A stretch of 64,000 nucleotides of DNA. Source: Klebsormidium nitens. Lineage: Eukaryota; Streptophyta; Klebsormidiophyceae; Klebsormidiales; Klebsormidiaceae. Location: positions 1 through 64,000 of the forward strand of contig DF237024.1 of assembly GCA_000708835.1 (NCBI GenBank), given 5' to 3'. The notes below the pieces were generated by a model. It was not told where the DNA came from. It saw only the letters and a list, made by a program, of their open reading frames with translations, and searched no databases. A program made the position numbers and the translations under genes. Each line of letters begins with the position of its first letter. The stretch's first letter is position 1. This document shows, piece after piece, positions 25,741 to 38,320 of the stretch.

Positions 25741-28700
25741 ATGGACTCCCCTGTGGCGTCTCTCCCTTTGATCGCCCCACAACCTGGCTTCTTTTGTGGG
25801 ACGGTGCCCGTTCCAACTGCAACGGAGGGCCAGTCGAAGGAGCTGGTCATAGTGCCTGCATCATCAATGGAAGTCGTCAGCGACAGGTGAGCGACCTGTG
25901 ATTCTTATTGTTGACTTTATCAAGTCGTATATGTCTCTTCAAGTTAGATAAAAGAAGTGTGGCATTGGCAATCTAGCTGCGCTTGCCACTATGCGGAGCA
26001 AGAGTGTCTAGTTTCAGGTTTCAGGCTACAAGGGAAAGTCTGAGACGTGGGACATTTGTGTCACATCATCTTGTGTTGAAACACAGAAGTACAACAGTAA
26101 ACTAGATTATCAACCTAGGGGAGTATTCTTTGAACCTGCTGGGCCTAGCATTAAACGATCAATGGGATTGCAATCAGCTCGATCAATTGCTTTCACTTCC
26201 TGTATCTTCCACTGAGATCCAGGAAGACAGACTGTGTGAGTGGTGGTGTATCACCACCACACTGTCAAACCTGTTCCAATCAGCCTCAGGGCTCTGGAAG
26301 TTCCTCATAGCATGCAAGATTGTTAGCACACAACACATTCATGAATGTTTGGGGAAAGAGCTTTGTAGAATTTAGGTGGTCACATCAGTACAATGACTAC
26401 ACAAACCTCAGGTTCAAACTGCAACTATCCAAAGTATCTTTCAATATGCAGCTTGGACGTTTTTCTTGATACACCCTCGCTTGCAAACACGGACGCTAAG
26501 AAGTGACGATCCTAAGGTGGTTGTTGCACCCCTTGCTTTATCACGGTCTTGGAAAAAGAATCATGCTCGTGGCATGATTATTACAGCCATTGTCATCTAT
26601 CCCTCCTGCTGACGTGAACTTACATCTCTCTGCAGTTCCGTGAGCTTGCGGTACAGTTTCCTTCCTGCCGAGATGGACTTGAACGATTTGCCGGCCAACT
26701 GGCTGAAACGGGAGGAGCTGGTGCTACTCGATCCGCAACTGCTGACGGATAAAGAGGCGCCAGACAGGGACTCTGATGGTGAGCTTTCCGCTTTCCTATG
26801 TGGTTTCTCTAGGCGTGCTTGTTTCTTACACTTCGAAACTCTCTCTGTTTTTCGTGTCGTTCTGTATCACCAGATGTCTTCTCAAGCATCCCAGTCTTGA
26901 ACCTTACAAGAGCGTAAGTAGAGAGACCAGTAATCGTGTGATATCCTTGTAACTTGCTACTCTCTCACTTCTCGTTCACTTTGCAACTCGAACGCCCACT
27001 TTGAAGTTGAGCAGTTTTGAGAGTCAGGTGTCCATTCTCCTAAGGAGTAGAGCAAAGGAAACGGAAAATGGTATATAACACAGAATACCGTGTCCAATAG
27101 AGGACGGCAAGTCACACCTTCGGCGCAATATTCTCCAAGCGCGAGGTCAAGGGTGTCAGTTGTTGCTTAGTCCCACTCGACTCAAGTTTTGACCTGGGTA
27201 CAGTAGTTTCTTACCTCAACGACTTTGAAGCCATATTTGCTGCGTGGTTGTGAAAGATTATGCGCAAAGGAACTGGTAAACGTGAGGACTAGTTCTCGGG
27301 ATGCATTTGGACTGTGTTATCTCCACAAATACCGATCCTCCTTTGTTTTCTCCCCATCTTTTTCTGCTTCAACCCTTTCAAGAACTTTCTCGAATCATCT
27401 GCTTTGCAGATCTCTGCCGCAGTTGCAGCAATCGCTCCCTGGCCCAGCCCCTCCCTAAAAAGTGCGAGGATCTGGTGGTCAATGGCCTGGCGGCTTATGG
27501 CGACGAGATCGACTTCATCGCCCCCGCCAGTGTGATGAAGCAGATCTTCAAGACGCCCTACAGCAAAGCGCCAATCTCCGTGGCAGTTCATCGGATTGGC
27601 AAGACGCTGATCCTCAATGACGGGTGAGTAAGCCGCAGGATTATCATTCAAACGCCCGTTCTGTGAGCCTCGGTTTCATCGTCTGTTAGGGTTGTAGCGT
27701 AAGGACTTCTTTGACTTCTGTGTTCATCAGGCCATCTTGGAAAAGCACACCTGCATAATTCCATTGTAAGACCACTTGGTTAACGAATGCCAGATAAGAT
27801 CTTGGTGATTTGAGTCGAGCGTTCGTATCCGTCGAGACATCGTATCCGGGAATTGAAAGCTAGCGCCGGGGGAGTTTGTGGAACAACACTCCCACTCAAG
27901 ACTAGGCCTTCGCCTCTTTCTTTCGAATCAGTCATTCGTCGCGTTCGTGTACTCTGGAATGCTACTGTCTCAGGCCTCGCTTGAAACAACTCGTTCCTCC
28001 TGTTTGCGTCAGCCTCCTCAGAGCACATGATGCAAGACTCCTCATACGTGTCAAATGAAGCTTTCAAACTTGTGCTGTCTTTCGTCTCTCGTGAACGTTT
28101 CGCAAACCTTGATTGCTGGAGCTTCAAAGTATCCGGGGTATCTAAGCCTACCTTTCCCGGTGCAGGCCTGACGCCGTGGAAAGCAAGACCAAGCAGAGCA
28201 GCCAAACAATGACTCTGAACAAAGACCTCTTCTACAAGTTCGTGCACCATTCAGTCGCCTCCGCAGCCCCTTCGTTTAGTTCCAACTCCGAGCCAGGCTC
28301 ATCCCAATCCCCCCAAGAGAACCCTTGCCGTGCTTGGCAGTTTTACTCTGGGGGCAGGGCGCAAAGCGAGCCGTATGTAGAAACGGTGGACAGCCCGGTC
28401 TGCCCGAGCAGCCCCCACAGCACCGGTTTCCAAACTGAGGACGGCGAGGATGATGCCACGTGGCAGCATAACGACAAGCCACGTCCTGCAAAGCGGAGGG
28501 GCTTTGGAAGCAGAAAGCGGGGCAAGCCGGGGTGCGCCCTCGGGAAGCGGGGTGTGACGTCACAGTCCGTTGGCGTGACATCAACTGCGGCGTCGGGCTT
28601 GAAGATCAGCCCGGAGGCTCAGGCTGCGTCAGAAGAGGAGCTGACGTCATCCGAGGCGGAGGATGCTGCAGGAATCCGGGGCCCGAAGGCGAGCGAGCGC

Positions 28701-31700
28701 GAGCGGTTCCTGCGCGTGCTGTTTTGGAAGTTCCGAGAGCTGCAGATGCTGCTGGGGAGCGACCTGCTGCTGTTTGGAAACGACCAGCACAAGGCGGTCA
28801 GCCTGCATCTTATGGAGGTAAGCGTGACTCGTATGATGTACTTGAGAAGTCCGCTTAATGTGCAGGCGAACAAGGTCTCGTCTGCTTTTCTTGTAATGCA
28901 GCAAGTTTGGGGGCATGCCATCTGTCCTTCTTGTTGATGCGAGGCCGCAGGAACCTGCGAATGCTGTCGTACTTAGTTGGGACATTCTTCAAGCAGCTTA
29001 TTGTCGCAAGGGTAGTACCATTTGGTTTGTACACATGGGTTCTGTACACGGCTCTCTTCGAGACGGGGGATTACAGTAACTGGGATTAAACATCGCCCGA
29101 GTATTTTTCATTGATGAGTCGTTTGCGGCCTCTTCGTCCTTGTGTAATATGCCTCCTGGTAGAGTTTGGCGTTGATAGCTCCTGCTGCATTCTCGATTGC
29201 TTCGCCGTTTTCATGAACTGCTTTCTTTCAACTCCCCAGTCCCTGTTGTTGCTTCCGGTTAGCCGAGGCCATGTAATAGACCTTCGCTTCTCCTACGTCG
29301 ATCAAATTTCCTAACGTTTCAAGTCTCTTCATTTTGGCATTCTGCCCCTTTCAGGTGGAACGCCAGATGTCCCCGCTGACGTGGCTCGATGCGTGGCTGG
29401 ACAACATGATGGCCAACGTGCCGGAGCTCGCGGTGTGCTATCACAAGCAGGGGGTTGTCCAGGGCTACGAACTGCTCAAGACCGACGACCTTTTTCTACT
29501 GAAGGGCGTTGGCGCAGACGGCACCATCCCCTTTCACCCCCAAGTGGTGCACGCGAACGCGGCGGCAGTGTTGCAGTTTCTGAGGAAGAACTGCACCAGC
29601 GAGCCGGGGGCCTACTGGGTGAGCGCCGGTGTTCAAAGAGTTCCTTTCCGTTCGCGGCTCTTCGTGCGTGATTAGATTCCCTAAGAGAGCCACTCTATGT
29701 GGTCTCACGAGTGTCTTAGAACATGGTGCAGGCGTACCATCTCTTGAGAATATTCAGAAAGTTGATTCAGAATTGATGCTTCTTTACTTTACAAGGTGGT
29801 CCGGAAAGAATGTGATTTCTGTCCATTATTTTGCGCAGCTTTCAGAATCTTAAGCGGGGTTTTCGCAACGTTGTTGACCTTCTGAATTCCAATCCAGTTC
29901 TGACCCGATGCTTGTAAGGGAGAAAAATGTCAACTAGGATATCAATCGACGTCCGTTGTTTCGTGCAGCTTGTCAAGAACGCTGGCGAGGACCTGATGCA
30001 GCTCTTCGACCTGTCCACCATTTCGGACGACGCCGACGTGTCCGACGCGTCCGACGACGAGGCTTCGCCGCTGCCGGACACCGTCCGCAACCCACGTGGC
30101 CCCGAGAGCTACAAACAGGCGCTCGCTCTGCTGATATACCGGCTCGCATTACAGCTGGCACGGTCGAAGGCGAGCAGCGATCAGCGGCGCAGCGGGAGCC
30201 TGCTGATGCAGTGTCTGGAGCTGATGGAGGAGAAGCACGTGCCGGTAAGCCGTGGTTGCGCCACGTGGCAGTGAGTCGATGTGACAGGTGGCAGTGGGTT
30301 GTTTAGCCAGACCACCTTGAGGTACTGGAATGTCGAGTGTGACGACATTCTGTGCTGAATGGCTGATGGAAAACCCAATCTGATTCGATTCGGTCTTCGA
30401 GCTTCGAACGGAAACGAATTTTCAGTCTTTTCATCGTTCATTAGAGAGCTTGTTAGGCTTCGTTCAGGACAGCTCAGATAAGATTCGTTTGGAGACCCGC
30501 AGACGCTCCAGCTGATGTTTACGTAGAGGAATTGTTCGAGCCCGCTGTACACTGCAACTCGCTTCATTCCCTTGACAAATCACAGGCATTCGAGAAACGG
30601 TAAGTCGTAAGTGGGTTCCTTCGAAGGAAACTCTAGGTCAACAGAATAGGAAGTCGTCGCCTCTCCTTGCAGGACCTGGTCGCAGCTGCCCACGAGCGCA
30701 TGGCCAGGCTGTGCTTAGAGCAGGCCATTCCTCCCCCGCCCACCGGTCCACAGCTTTTACTCGAGGCGGCTCCCAGCAAGCAACTCCTGCTCCCGACCGA
30801 GTCCGGCGTCGGAAATGAGTTTTTACCTGCTCTTGGAGATGGATCGTCGCCCGGAATAGAAAGTGATGAGCAGCCTGCGAAGGTCAGTAGTCCGAGCGAC
30901 GTAAAGAGCAGCATGGGTGACGAACGAAAGGACGAGAGAAGAGAGTCCGCGGGGTTGTCTGAGGAAAGCGCCCGAACAACGGAACGAGAAACAACGGAAG
31001 TGGAAGCGGAAGCAAAGGACGAAAGAGTAGCGACAAGCGCTTCGCAAGAGGCTGGCGTGACGGGTTCTCAACCTGAGCCGGATGAAAGCGGAGGAGTGTC
31101 TGTCCAGGATTCTGGTTCGGACCCTGCAACGGTCAGCGGGGTGGAGAACCCACCGGACAAAGCGGGAAGTTTGGGAGCGAGCCATGATCTCGGTAGAGAA
31201 GGCGAGGAGAGGGTGTCCGCAGACGTCAATTCAACCGAAGGCTCAACGAGCGGTCCTTCCGAAGCCGAGCGAGAAGAGGACATCAACCGCCACGTGTCAG
31301 CGGTTCACCACTTCTCGCAGGCGATCAGAGCGCTACGGGAGGAGTTGACGATGCTCAACTCGAGAAAGTCGGGTAGGCGGCGCCCGAGAAGACACGTCAG
31401 CGGGGACGGTTTAGAGTCGGTTACCGATGGGTTAGGGAGACAGGAGATTTCCGGTACGCAGGAAGAACGGGGATGCAATTGCAAAGGAAGCCGGCACGAG
31501 GCGAGGGTTGTACGCACCGAAGCCAAGATGCAAAAGCTTATGGGCTGCCTGGCCGAGTCGTATCTGGAGTTGGGGAGGGCGTATGAAGGGGATGCACAGC
31601 TGGCACGTGCCCTGAAAGCGGCGGAGATTGCGTCGGTGGTCGGAAGGTTTGTGGATAGAAACGAGGGGCGGCGGCAGATTGCCGGGAAAGAAGTGCCCAG

Positions 31701-34679
31701 GCGGCTGGAAAGCTATGTTCGGGAGTCGGAAGGAAACACCGACGCGAAGGTCGACAATTCGAGGGAAGGGAGTGGTGCCACTCAGAAGGACGAGAGAAGC
31801 AGAGGGATGATGCAATTGCGGAAGGACGGAGGTGATTTGTTGGAAAGGAATACCGAACCAGGAAGAAGGTCGCGACGGAAAGCGTCAGGGGAAGGGACAA
31901 CGGCTAGCGCGGATCGGCGCAGTCTAAGTAGAGGATTCAAAGGCACGAAAGTCGAGTTCTGGGGTGCTCTCTGGGCCTTCGTGGGCGATCTGTACGCAAA
32001 ACTGCAGCGCAGTGGGGGGGAGGAGGCGCTCTTAACGCAACAGGCGGCACTCCTGAGCGGAGCCCCCCGTTTGGAGGAAGCCGTCACGTACGAAGTCGAG
32101 CGGCTGCGGCAGGGTTTGAGGGTTTCGGAAGCGGGCACCCCAGATGGCAGTTCCGGCGGAACGGCCGGAACGAGCGGAAGTAAGAGCGAACGGAAGACGG
32201 TGAGAGGGGGGAGGGCGGCCGCGAGCGACGCGGATCTGCTGTGCTTTGGACGGCCGCTGACCCTCGATTATGACGTCAATCTGACGGCGGCACTGGAAAG
32301 TTACTCGAAGGCGATTGCGGCGATGGAGTCGGAAGACGGAGCAACGGGCGGGGCAAAATGGGAGCTTGCACACAGGCGGATGGGATGGACGTGTAACGAG
32401 CTCGGGCGGAGGTGAGGAAGGGTCTGCGATCACGGGGCTCTCTGTGATCTGAATCTTCTGGTGTCTTCCCAGGGTAGGTTGAGCGTGTGACGAGCTTGGG
32501 CGGGGATTAGGAAGGTTTCCGGGGTACAGTACCCTGAAAACCCGAGGTGTGAGTCTCCTTGTGTCGAGCTTGTCGAATGTTTGCTGGTTGCTTGACGTAA
32601 CATTTTGAATCTGAAAACCCCCGTTCTTCCTGCTCAGGAGCCCGGAAAGCAGGGACAGTGTGCCTTTGCAGTCGTACTTTCTCATTGATCAAGACAGCTT
32701 TTCAAAAGCGGGATGTGAATACGTGCTGTTTGCCCCTACAGGCGGCTGGAGGAAGGGGACATCTCGACGGCAGAGGGCCTGTTCACACAGGCGCTGGGCA
32801 GCTTCGGTGCAGTGAAGGACACAGCGAACGCGGTGCTGGTTCACTGCAACATGGGGCACGCGCGGCGGGGCCAGGCGGAGGCAATGGTGGCAGAGGGGGC
32901 GGCACTAGAGCAGACCCTCGCAGGTGAGACGGGTTCCGCATGAGGTTGTTGCTTTTACACGTTAAAGATTTCATTGTAGGTACGTACTTCTTTTCTGCGG
33001 AAAAAGGAGTAACAAATTATCAGGGGTCGAGGTTAGCAGTTCATTTGTGATGCTGTAGGATATTGCGGAGCAATTGTTTTCCTCCGGATTATGAGTGGAC
33101 TACTGCATTCTCTCGGCCGCTTCGGCGTTCACAGTTAAAAGCGTCTGGAACGGGCCTTCTCACATGCTTGTTACGCTCGTTAAAACATCAAAGACGATAT
33201 TCTCCCTGTTGCAGAGCCTGGTTTGCAAATGCCTTGCTGGCGACGTTTTTGTTGCACTGCAGCCTTTTATTGAAGCTTACCTTTAGCAAAAAACATCTAT
33301 GCGCTCGCCTTCTTTTGGCCGTGCCTGCGGCCCCCTTTTGACACCCCGCTCCTGATCCGGACGTCCAGGCGAGCGGCTCAAGCAGGTCCGCACGGCCCAC
33401 ACCGTTCGGTGCTACCGGCAGGCCCTGTCCCACTACATCGCCGCCCGCGCCGAGCTGCTTTCTCTAGGCGATACCGAGGCACAGCGCAGCTTACGGGGCC
33501 TTTGGACCGAAGCGCACACGCAGCTGGGCCACACGTACCTGCGCTTCGGCATGTTCCTCGCGTCGCTCCCCGCCGACGTCAGCAAGGCTGATGACGTCAG
33601 CAAGGAGGCGCCGAGCGAGCTGCTGACGAAGGCGCTGCACCTGTACGAGTCGCTGGGGCCGGGGCGGGGGCAGGAGGCGGCGTATTCACACTGCCAGCTG
33701 GCGGCGCACTTCCGAGACCGGTGCGTCGGAGAATTTCCGGCGGATACCGGATCTGGGAGCCGGAAACGGAACGAGGACGCACGGGGGAAGCGGTTTGCGG
33801 CGCTCGCGGAACGGCACTGGCAGAAGGCGCTCGAGTATTACAGGGCGGAGTCACACCCGGACATGTACATACAAATTTGTATCCAGAGATCGAGGCTGGC
33901 GCTGAAGTGTGCGGGCAAGGCGCGACCAAGCAACGTAAGTGCGCCGTTGCCCTGCTCGTTGCCTTTCCAACTCTAAGAAGCTGGCCTCAGTCCATGCAGC
34001 AGAAGGAAAGTGTTCGCTGCGAAATCATGCTCTTATGAGATTACGGGAAAAAGCAGGCAAGCTTGCAAGCAGCGTTCGAGTGATATGGTAACAACCAACT
34101 GGTTTTGCATATTTGCAACTCCGATCGGGATTCGTCTTTCTCATCAAGGGCTGGCAACACACTGCTTTTACGGAATTTCAAAGCATGGATGTTACTCGGA
34201 GTCGATTTCTGATGAAGGAGCAGGGAGCCACATAGCATCGATTCGGCAGAAAGCTCCCGTGCCTCGTGTTCAAACCACTCGGTTGGGGATGCATAGGCAC
34301 CTTAAATTCTTGCTAGCGGCACTACTCACAGTGGCTTGTCTTACAGGCGATGGAAGCAGGGCTGTCCCACCTGGCCCGTGTGCCCCAAGTCTTCGAGCCC
34401 CGAGCGAGCGCGCCGGGCTCCAATGACAAATCGGTTAACCAGGCACATCCCAACCCCTCCCCTCAAATATTGGCGGACCTGAAAGGGCACCTTGAGTGGG
34501 TGGCACGAGAGCTGTTACAAGCGTACGTGTCATTTCTCAAGCACAAGAGCTGCCCCGATGCCGATGCCGATGTAGCTAACGAGAAGCTGACGAAGCTCAA
34601 GAGAGTGTACAGGGATCTGTTAAACGCGGATAGTAGTCAGGCCGTTGTCGAGGTTTTGACGAGCATGCTAAATGGTTGA
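25741..34679 (+). CDS. EDRF1: EDRF1 (erythroid differentiation-related factor 1) homologue
   Basis: Eleven exons: 25741-25886, 26636-26778, 26874-26913, 27429-27623, 28166-28817, 29355-29618, 29969-30244, 30673-32411, 32742-32923, 33369-33934, 34347-34679; 1,511 residues. The order of conserved blocks matches plant EDRF1: GFFCGTVPVP, then YGDEIDFIAPASVMKQIFK and VAVHRIGKTLILNDG. Next come RVLFWKFRELQMLLGSDLLL, PLTWLDAWLDNMMANVPELA, GVVQGYELLKTDDLFLLKG and a TPR-like helical second half. The animal protein is named from erythroid cells; the plant and algal role is not established. The start is the ATG directly before the conserved N-terminus. The fourth exon has two possible acceptors six bases apart (27423 or 27429), both in frame. 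The long exon 30673-32411 carries charged low-complexity insertions. The intron at 32412 holds a copied exon edge. Confidence 0.9.
32473..32516 (+). repeat. Copy of an EDRF1 exon 3' edge
   Basis: The exon end and donor at about 32384-32427 (ACGTGTAACGAGCTCGGGCGG, then AGGTGAGG) is repeated about 85 bases downstream with changes. The copied donor is mutated to GATTAGG, so it should not splice. Confidence 0.75.
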
Positions 34680-35936
34680 AAGTTTTGATCAACTTCATAG
34701 ACAATTTGAAGCTTCTGTAAAGAATGTTGGTGACAAAGTTGAAAAGCTGCAGTCAGGACAACGTTGACAATAACGAGCCAAAGACAGGACTAAAGCACTC
34801 GTTAAGTTAGAATGGATAATCTGGCGAAAGCCGTCAGCCTTGTGAGTCAAGAGAGTCGACTGTTCGTGCCCAGAAGTAGACTCGGGGCCGGCTGTAAATC
34901 TGCATCTGCCGGAGTCAAACAGCAATTGCGCCGTATCATTGTTTCTGAGCTTTTCAAAGGCCCGAGTTGATGGTCAAATGCTTCAACTCATTCTGTAGAG
35001 GTTGTTGAGGCCCGGCACGTACCAGCACATCGGGAACGTTTTCCAGCGTGGATGAGGATCAATATACATGCGCATGCAGTGCCTCTCACGCCACTTCGTC
35101 GGAAATGTGCACATCCTTGCATCAGACCTTTTTAGGCATCCACTTGAATATGGCGCGCTGTTTGCTAGCCAAACGTTTCCCCGCAAAATCACTAGCTATC
35201 CGCGCTAGTAATTCCGCCCGGCCCGGCTGGCAGTCGTTGCACTATACATGAATTCTGTACTCGCTCTGCTGTAATCGCGGCTCGGGTCGACGGCCCTCGT
35301 GTCAGCTCGATGCATGCGATCAGGGTGTCCCTGGAATCGCAGCAGGTGATATGAAAAGTCGACAGCTTGGATCAGACCGGTCGGAAACGTCTGGTGATTG
35401 CCCTGCCCAATCAACTGCAGCATGCAGACCGTCCTTCCGATTCATACTTATTACATGGGCTGCATCTTTCTGATCATTTGTAGTTTAAGTTCAATGAGGA
35501 GAAAAGTTGTTAAATGAGCAGTCGCTCGAGGCGTAGCCCTCTGCAAATGGGACCTTCCTTGCGATTATGCGTTGGAAGTGCTACCGTGACGTGGTAAATA
35601 TTCACAGGGAGCGGATCAGACCGGCCGCCAGCCTGGCGGCTGGCGCGCTTGCGCGCGCCATTCTGGCAAGGTTTTGAAGTTGAAACCCTTCAACCCTGCA
35701 GGCGGGCGCGCGCCATATAGCCGCCGGTCGGCCGAGGGGCCGGCCGCCTGGGCGCCACGGCCGAAGTTATATAGTAAAGTTCAGGGCGGCCTTTTGAAAG
35801 CAGGGCGCATTGCCTTCTATGTTGTGCGTAAGGGCTTGCTGATGAGGAACTTTAAACATTCTGCGTGCCGCTCTGAGGGACTAGTATAACCCTGTTCAAA
35901 GCCTTCATCGTTTTTTGGACCTCTACGAGTGATAGT
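34680..35936. other. Intergenic, contains a GC-rich hairpin cluster
   Basis: No coding similarity was seen. The stretch 34680-35580 looks featureless; the hairpin cluster at 35621-35770 is listed separately. Confidence 0.5.
35621..35770. repeat. Cluster of perfect inverted repeats, GC-rich
   Basis: Three perfect hairpins follow one another: CCGCCAG/CTGGCGG with a 1-base loop (35625-35639), TGGCGCGC/GCGCGCCA with a 4-base loop (35641-35660) and GTTGAA/TTCAAC with a 4-base loop (35679-35694). Further self-complementary GC-rich runs follow up to about 35770. The base composition is far above the surroundings. This could be a remnant of a mobile element's end or a structured regulatory sequence; nothing identifies it. 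Confidence 0.7.
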
Positions 35937-37221
35937 ATGGCGGCCAGAGCCCTGGCGGTAAGACCTCGCAGCTTCTCAAAGGGATTGGCGTTCGGATCAG
36001 CGACTGTCCCCAAGGGCAGACAGTCACTCGTTCCTCTTCGAGTTATGCGGAAAGAACATGCTAGGATCCGTATCCAACTGGACATGCCGCCATCAGCATA
36101 TGGCCTTTCTGGAGGTGAGCTCGCTCACGTGTACTCCTATCTTGAGATGCACTCTTACCAGCACCACAAAACACAACTGAATCACGCACAATAAGTCGGG
36201 CGCATAGTCCATTAAACTGCAGCTGATAACATGCGGCACATCAATACGCTTGTTTGAGAATATGCCCGTCACTTTCAATTAAGAGGCATAACCACCTTTA
36301 GCCGCAGCAAGCTGACTGCTAGTACTATTGATAGGAAAAGTGTTTGTGCTCAAACTAGACCTTATTTGTTTGCTTCTTCGGTTCTTAACACACTACAGAC
36401 TTTCCGGGAAGTCGACGAGTTAGTTTGTTGGAGCATGGCAAAAAGAGAACGAGCGTGGTAAGTGAGATTTCTCCTCCTAAAACTTTGGAGCAATTGCAGT
36501 TGCTGGATGAAAGCAGCCCTGAAAAGTTGGGTTGCTGGAGTCAAAGAAATCTTACCCCAATTGCTAGTCTGAAAGAGCACGGTTGCCTGTTACATACACA
36601 AGGTTCATGCCGTCCTCTGACGACTGCCAGTGCGTTAGGAATGCTGGCTTCCAATTCCAAGACAGTGTATCTCCATCTAGTACTCGCATCCTCGTGATTT
36701 GCATTGAAGCCGGACACCGAGTTTAGGAACATCAGGCGGCAGGAAATCATGAGCTCGCCAGCCTGGGACGGGCGGGGTTGGTTGATGAGATGAGGGCCAA
36801 TTAGCAGTCTGCGGAGCGGGTATACTGTTGGGTCAGTACGTGTGTTCAGGTGTTGGTTGGGAGCTTGTTGTTTCTGGCCCTTTCAATTCCTGGATATGAA
36901 CATCATGATTTGTTTGCTTTGAGGATCCAGGTGGTTCATGCCCGTTGGCCATTTGATAATTGGTGCGAAGAGGATACCTGCGTAGTCATTTCCCTCGTCG
37001 TAACCCTTGTAGCATCAGTAGCAGCATTGGCGTTGATCGATTTTGATTTCCCTACGGGCTCTTCACGTGGTCACTCTGCCATAGTTCCTGTAGAAAAACT
37101 GAAAGCATTACACGACCCCGGTCTTCCAGCTACTAACAAGGAACAGTCAGCAATTCGGCAGGCCACAGATGGACTCGACGATGATTTCGTCTGCGTTTGC
37201 CGCCATAGGAGAAGCAAGTAG
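35937..37221 (+). CDS. Candidate small plastid/membrane protein, unrecognised
   Basis: This is a tentative model of exons 35937-36114, 36399-36457 and 36850-37221 (about 202 residues). It rests on a real ATG, GT-AG sites and intron phases that close. The first exon is rich in A, R, S and K with few acidic residues before RVMRKEHARI, like a chloroplast transit peptide. The last exon encodes two hydrophobic stretches (SLLFLALSI and VVISLVVTLVASVAALALI) that could span a membrane. I do not recognise a family, and codon use gives only weak support, so this may be chance. Confidence 0.3.
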
Positions 37222-38320
37222 GTTGCATACTGTAAAGGGCATGGTTCTTTGCTTCTAATCATGCACGGTAACTTCTTACAGTTCATGAGAGCCGTCGAAT
37301 TAGGAGGGGATCCGGTGCATCTTAGAGTCCCTCGTTCAGAATCCCGGCCTGCATGCCCCTGTCGTCACCCTGTTGTCCGTCACCACCAAGAACGCGATCG
37401 AATGCATCCTGTGGTCGTACAAGGATCAAGGCACAGGAAGCATTACATAGCCGTTTGGCATGAGACACCTCATGCCAGCATTGAACTGAAAGCGATCACG
37501 GTGCGATCGCGCCTGCATGACGGCTTTTTGCAGCATCTGTTTGCGACAGAAATTTGTGCTGTGGTCAAGTATGAGACTTACCATGATGATCATTGGATCG
37601 CCGCCCACCCGGCACTGTGCATGCAATGAGAATCATCAGGGAGTTCCACATGCCGCGCCTAAATGCCCCCCCCCGGGAAACATGTGTGGCGCCAACAATT
37701 CATTTGGAAATGCATGCGCGCGTGGCTCGGGCTTGGCTCGGGCCCGATGTGAGCACGCATGATTGCCAAGTACGTGAATCGTGGTGCCAGATTAAGACCG
37801 AGCAATAACGAATCGGTGCTCCGGCGGGGCCCCCGCAAGTCAGAAGCCATGCATCCGGAGCTTATGGGAGCCTCATCTCTCGCGCTTTTCAAAAACATGC
37901 AAGGTGCACAGACTAGCCTGGGACCTTATTCCTCGGCGAAAGAACTAGACCGCCATTGACGTCTTCACTCGGTTCGTTTACGAGGGTTGTGACAATGCGC
38001 AAACGAGGTTCGAAGGGCAGTTGAGGAAGCAGAACCCGAATGAAGGTCTATCAACGTGAGCAGCCGGATACTCTCTGAGGGACCTCAGTAAGATACTCAG
38101 CGATGCAACCAATAGGAACAGGTATCACCAAGCGGGACGTCCTCACATAAACTGCAACATGTTGGCAAGAATTGGGAAAATATACATATTACGTGGTATT
38201 AGCATGGTAAAAACACGCACTAGTCTCTGCTTATACTCTACAGTGACCTGAATCTGATCTTGGTTGACTTCAATGCACGTTCGATCAAATCTCTCCTAGC
38301 CTGGCACTATTGTCCGTCTG
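37222..38320. other. Intergenic, nothing recognised
   Basis: Contains a C9 run near 37666-37674 and otherwise no feature that I can support. It also holds the 3' flank of the fibrillin gene, which ends at 38321 on the other strand. Confidence 0.5.
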
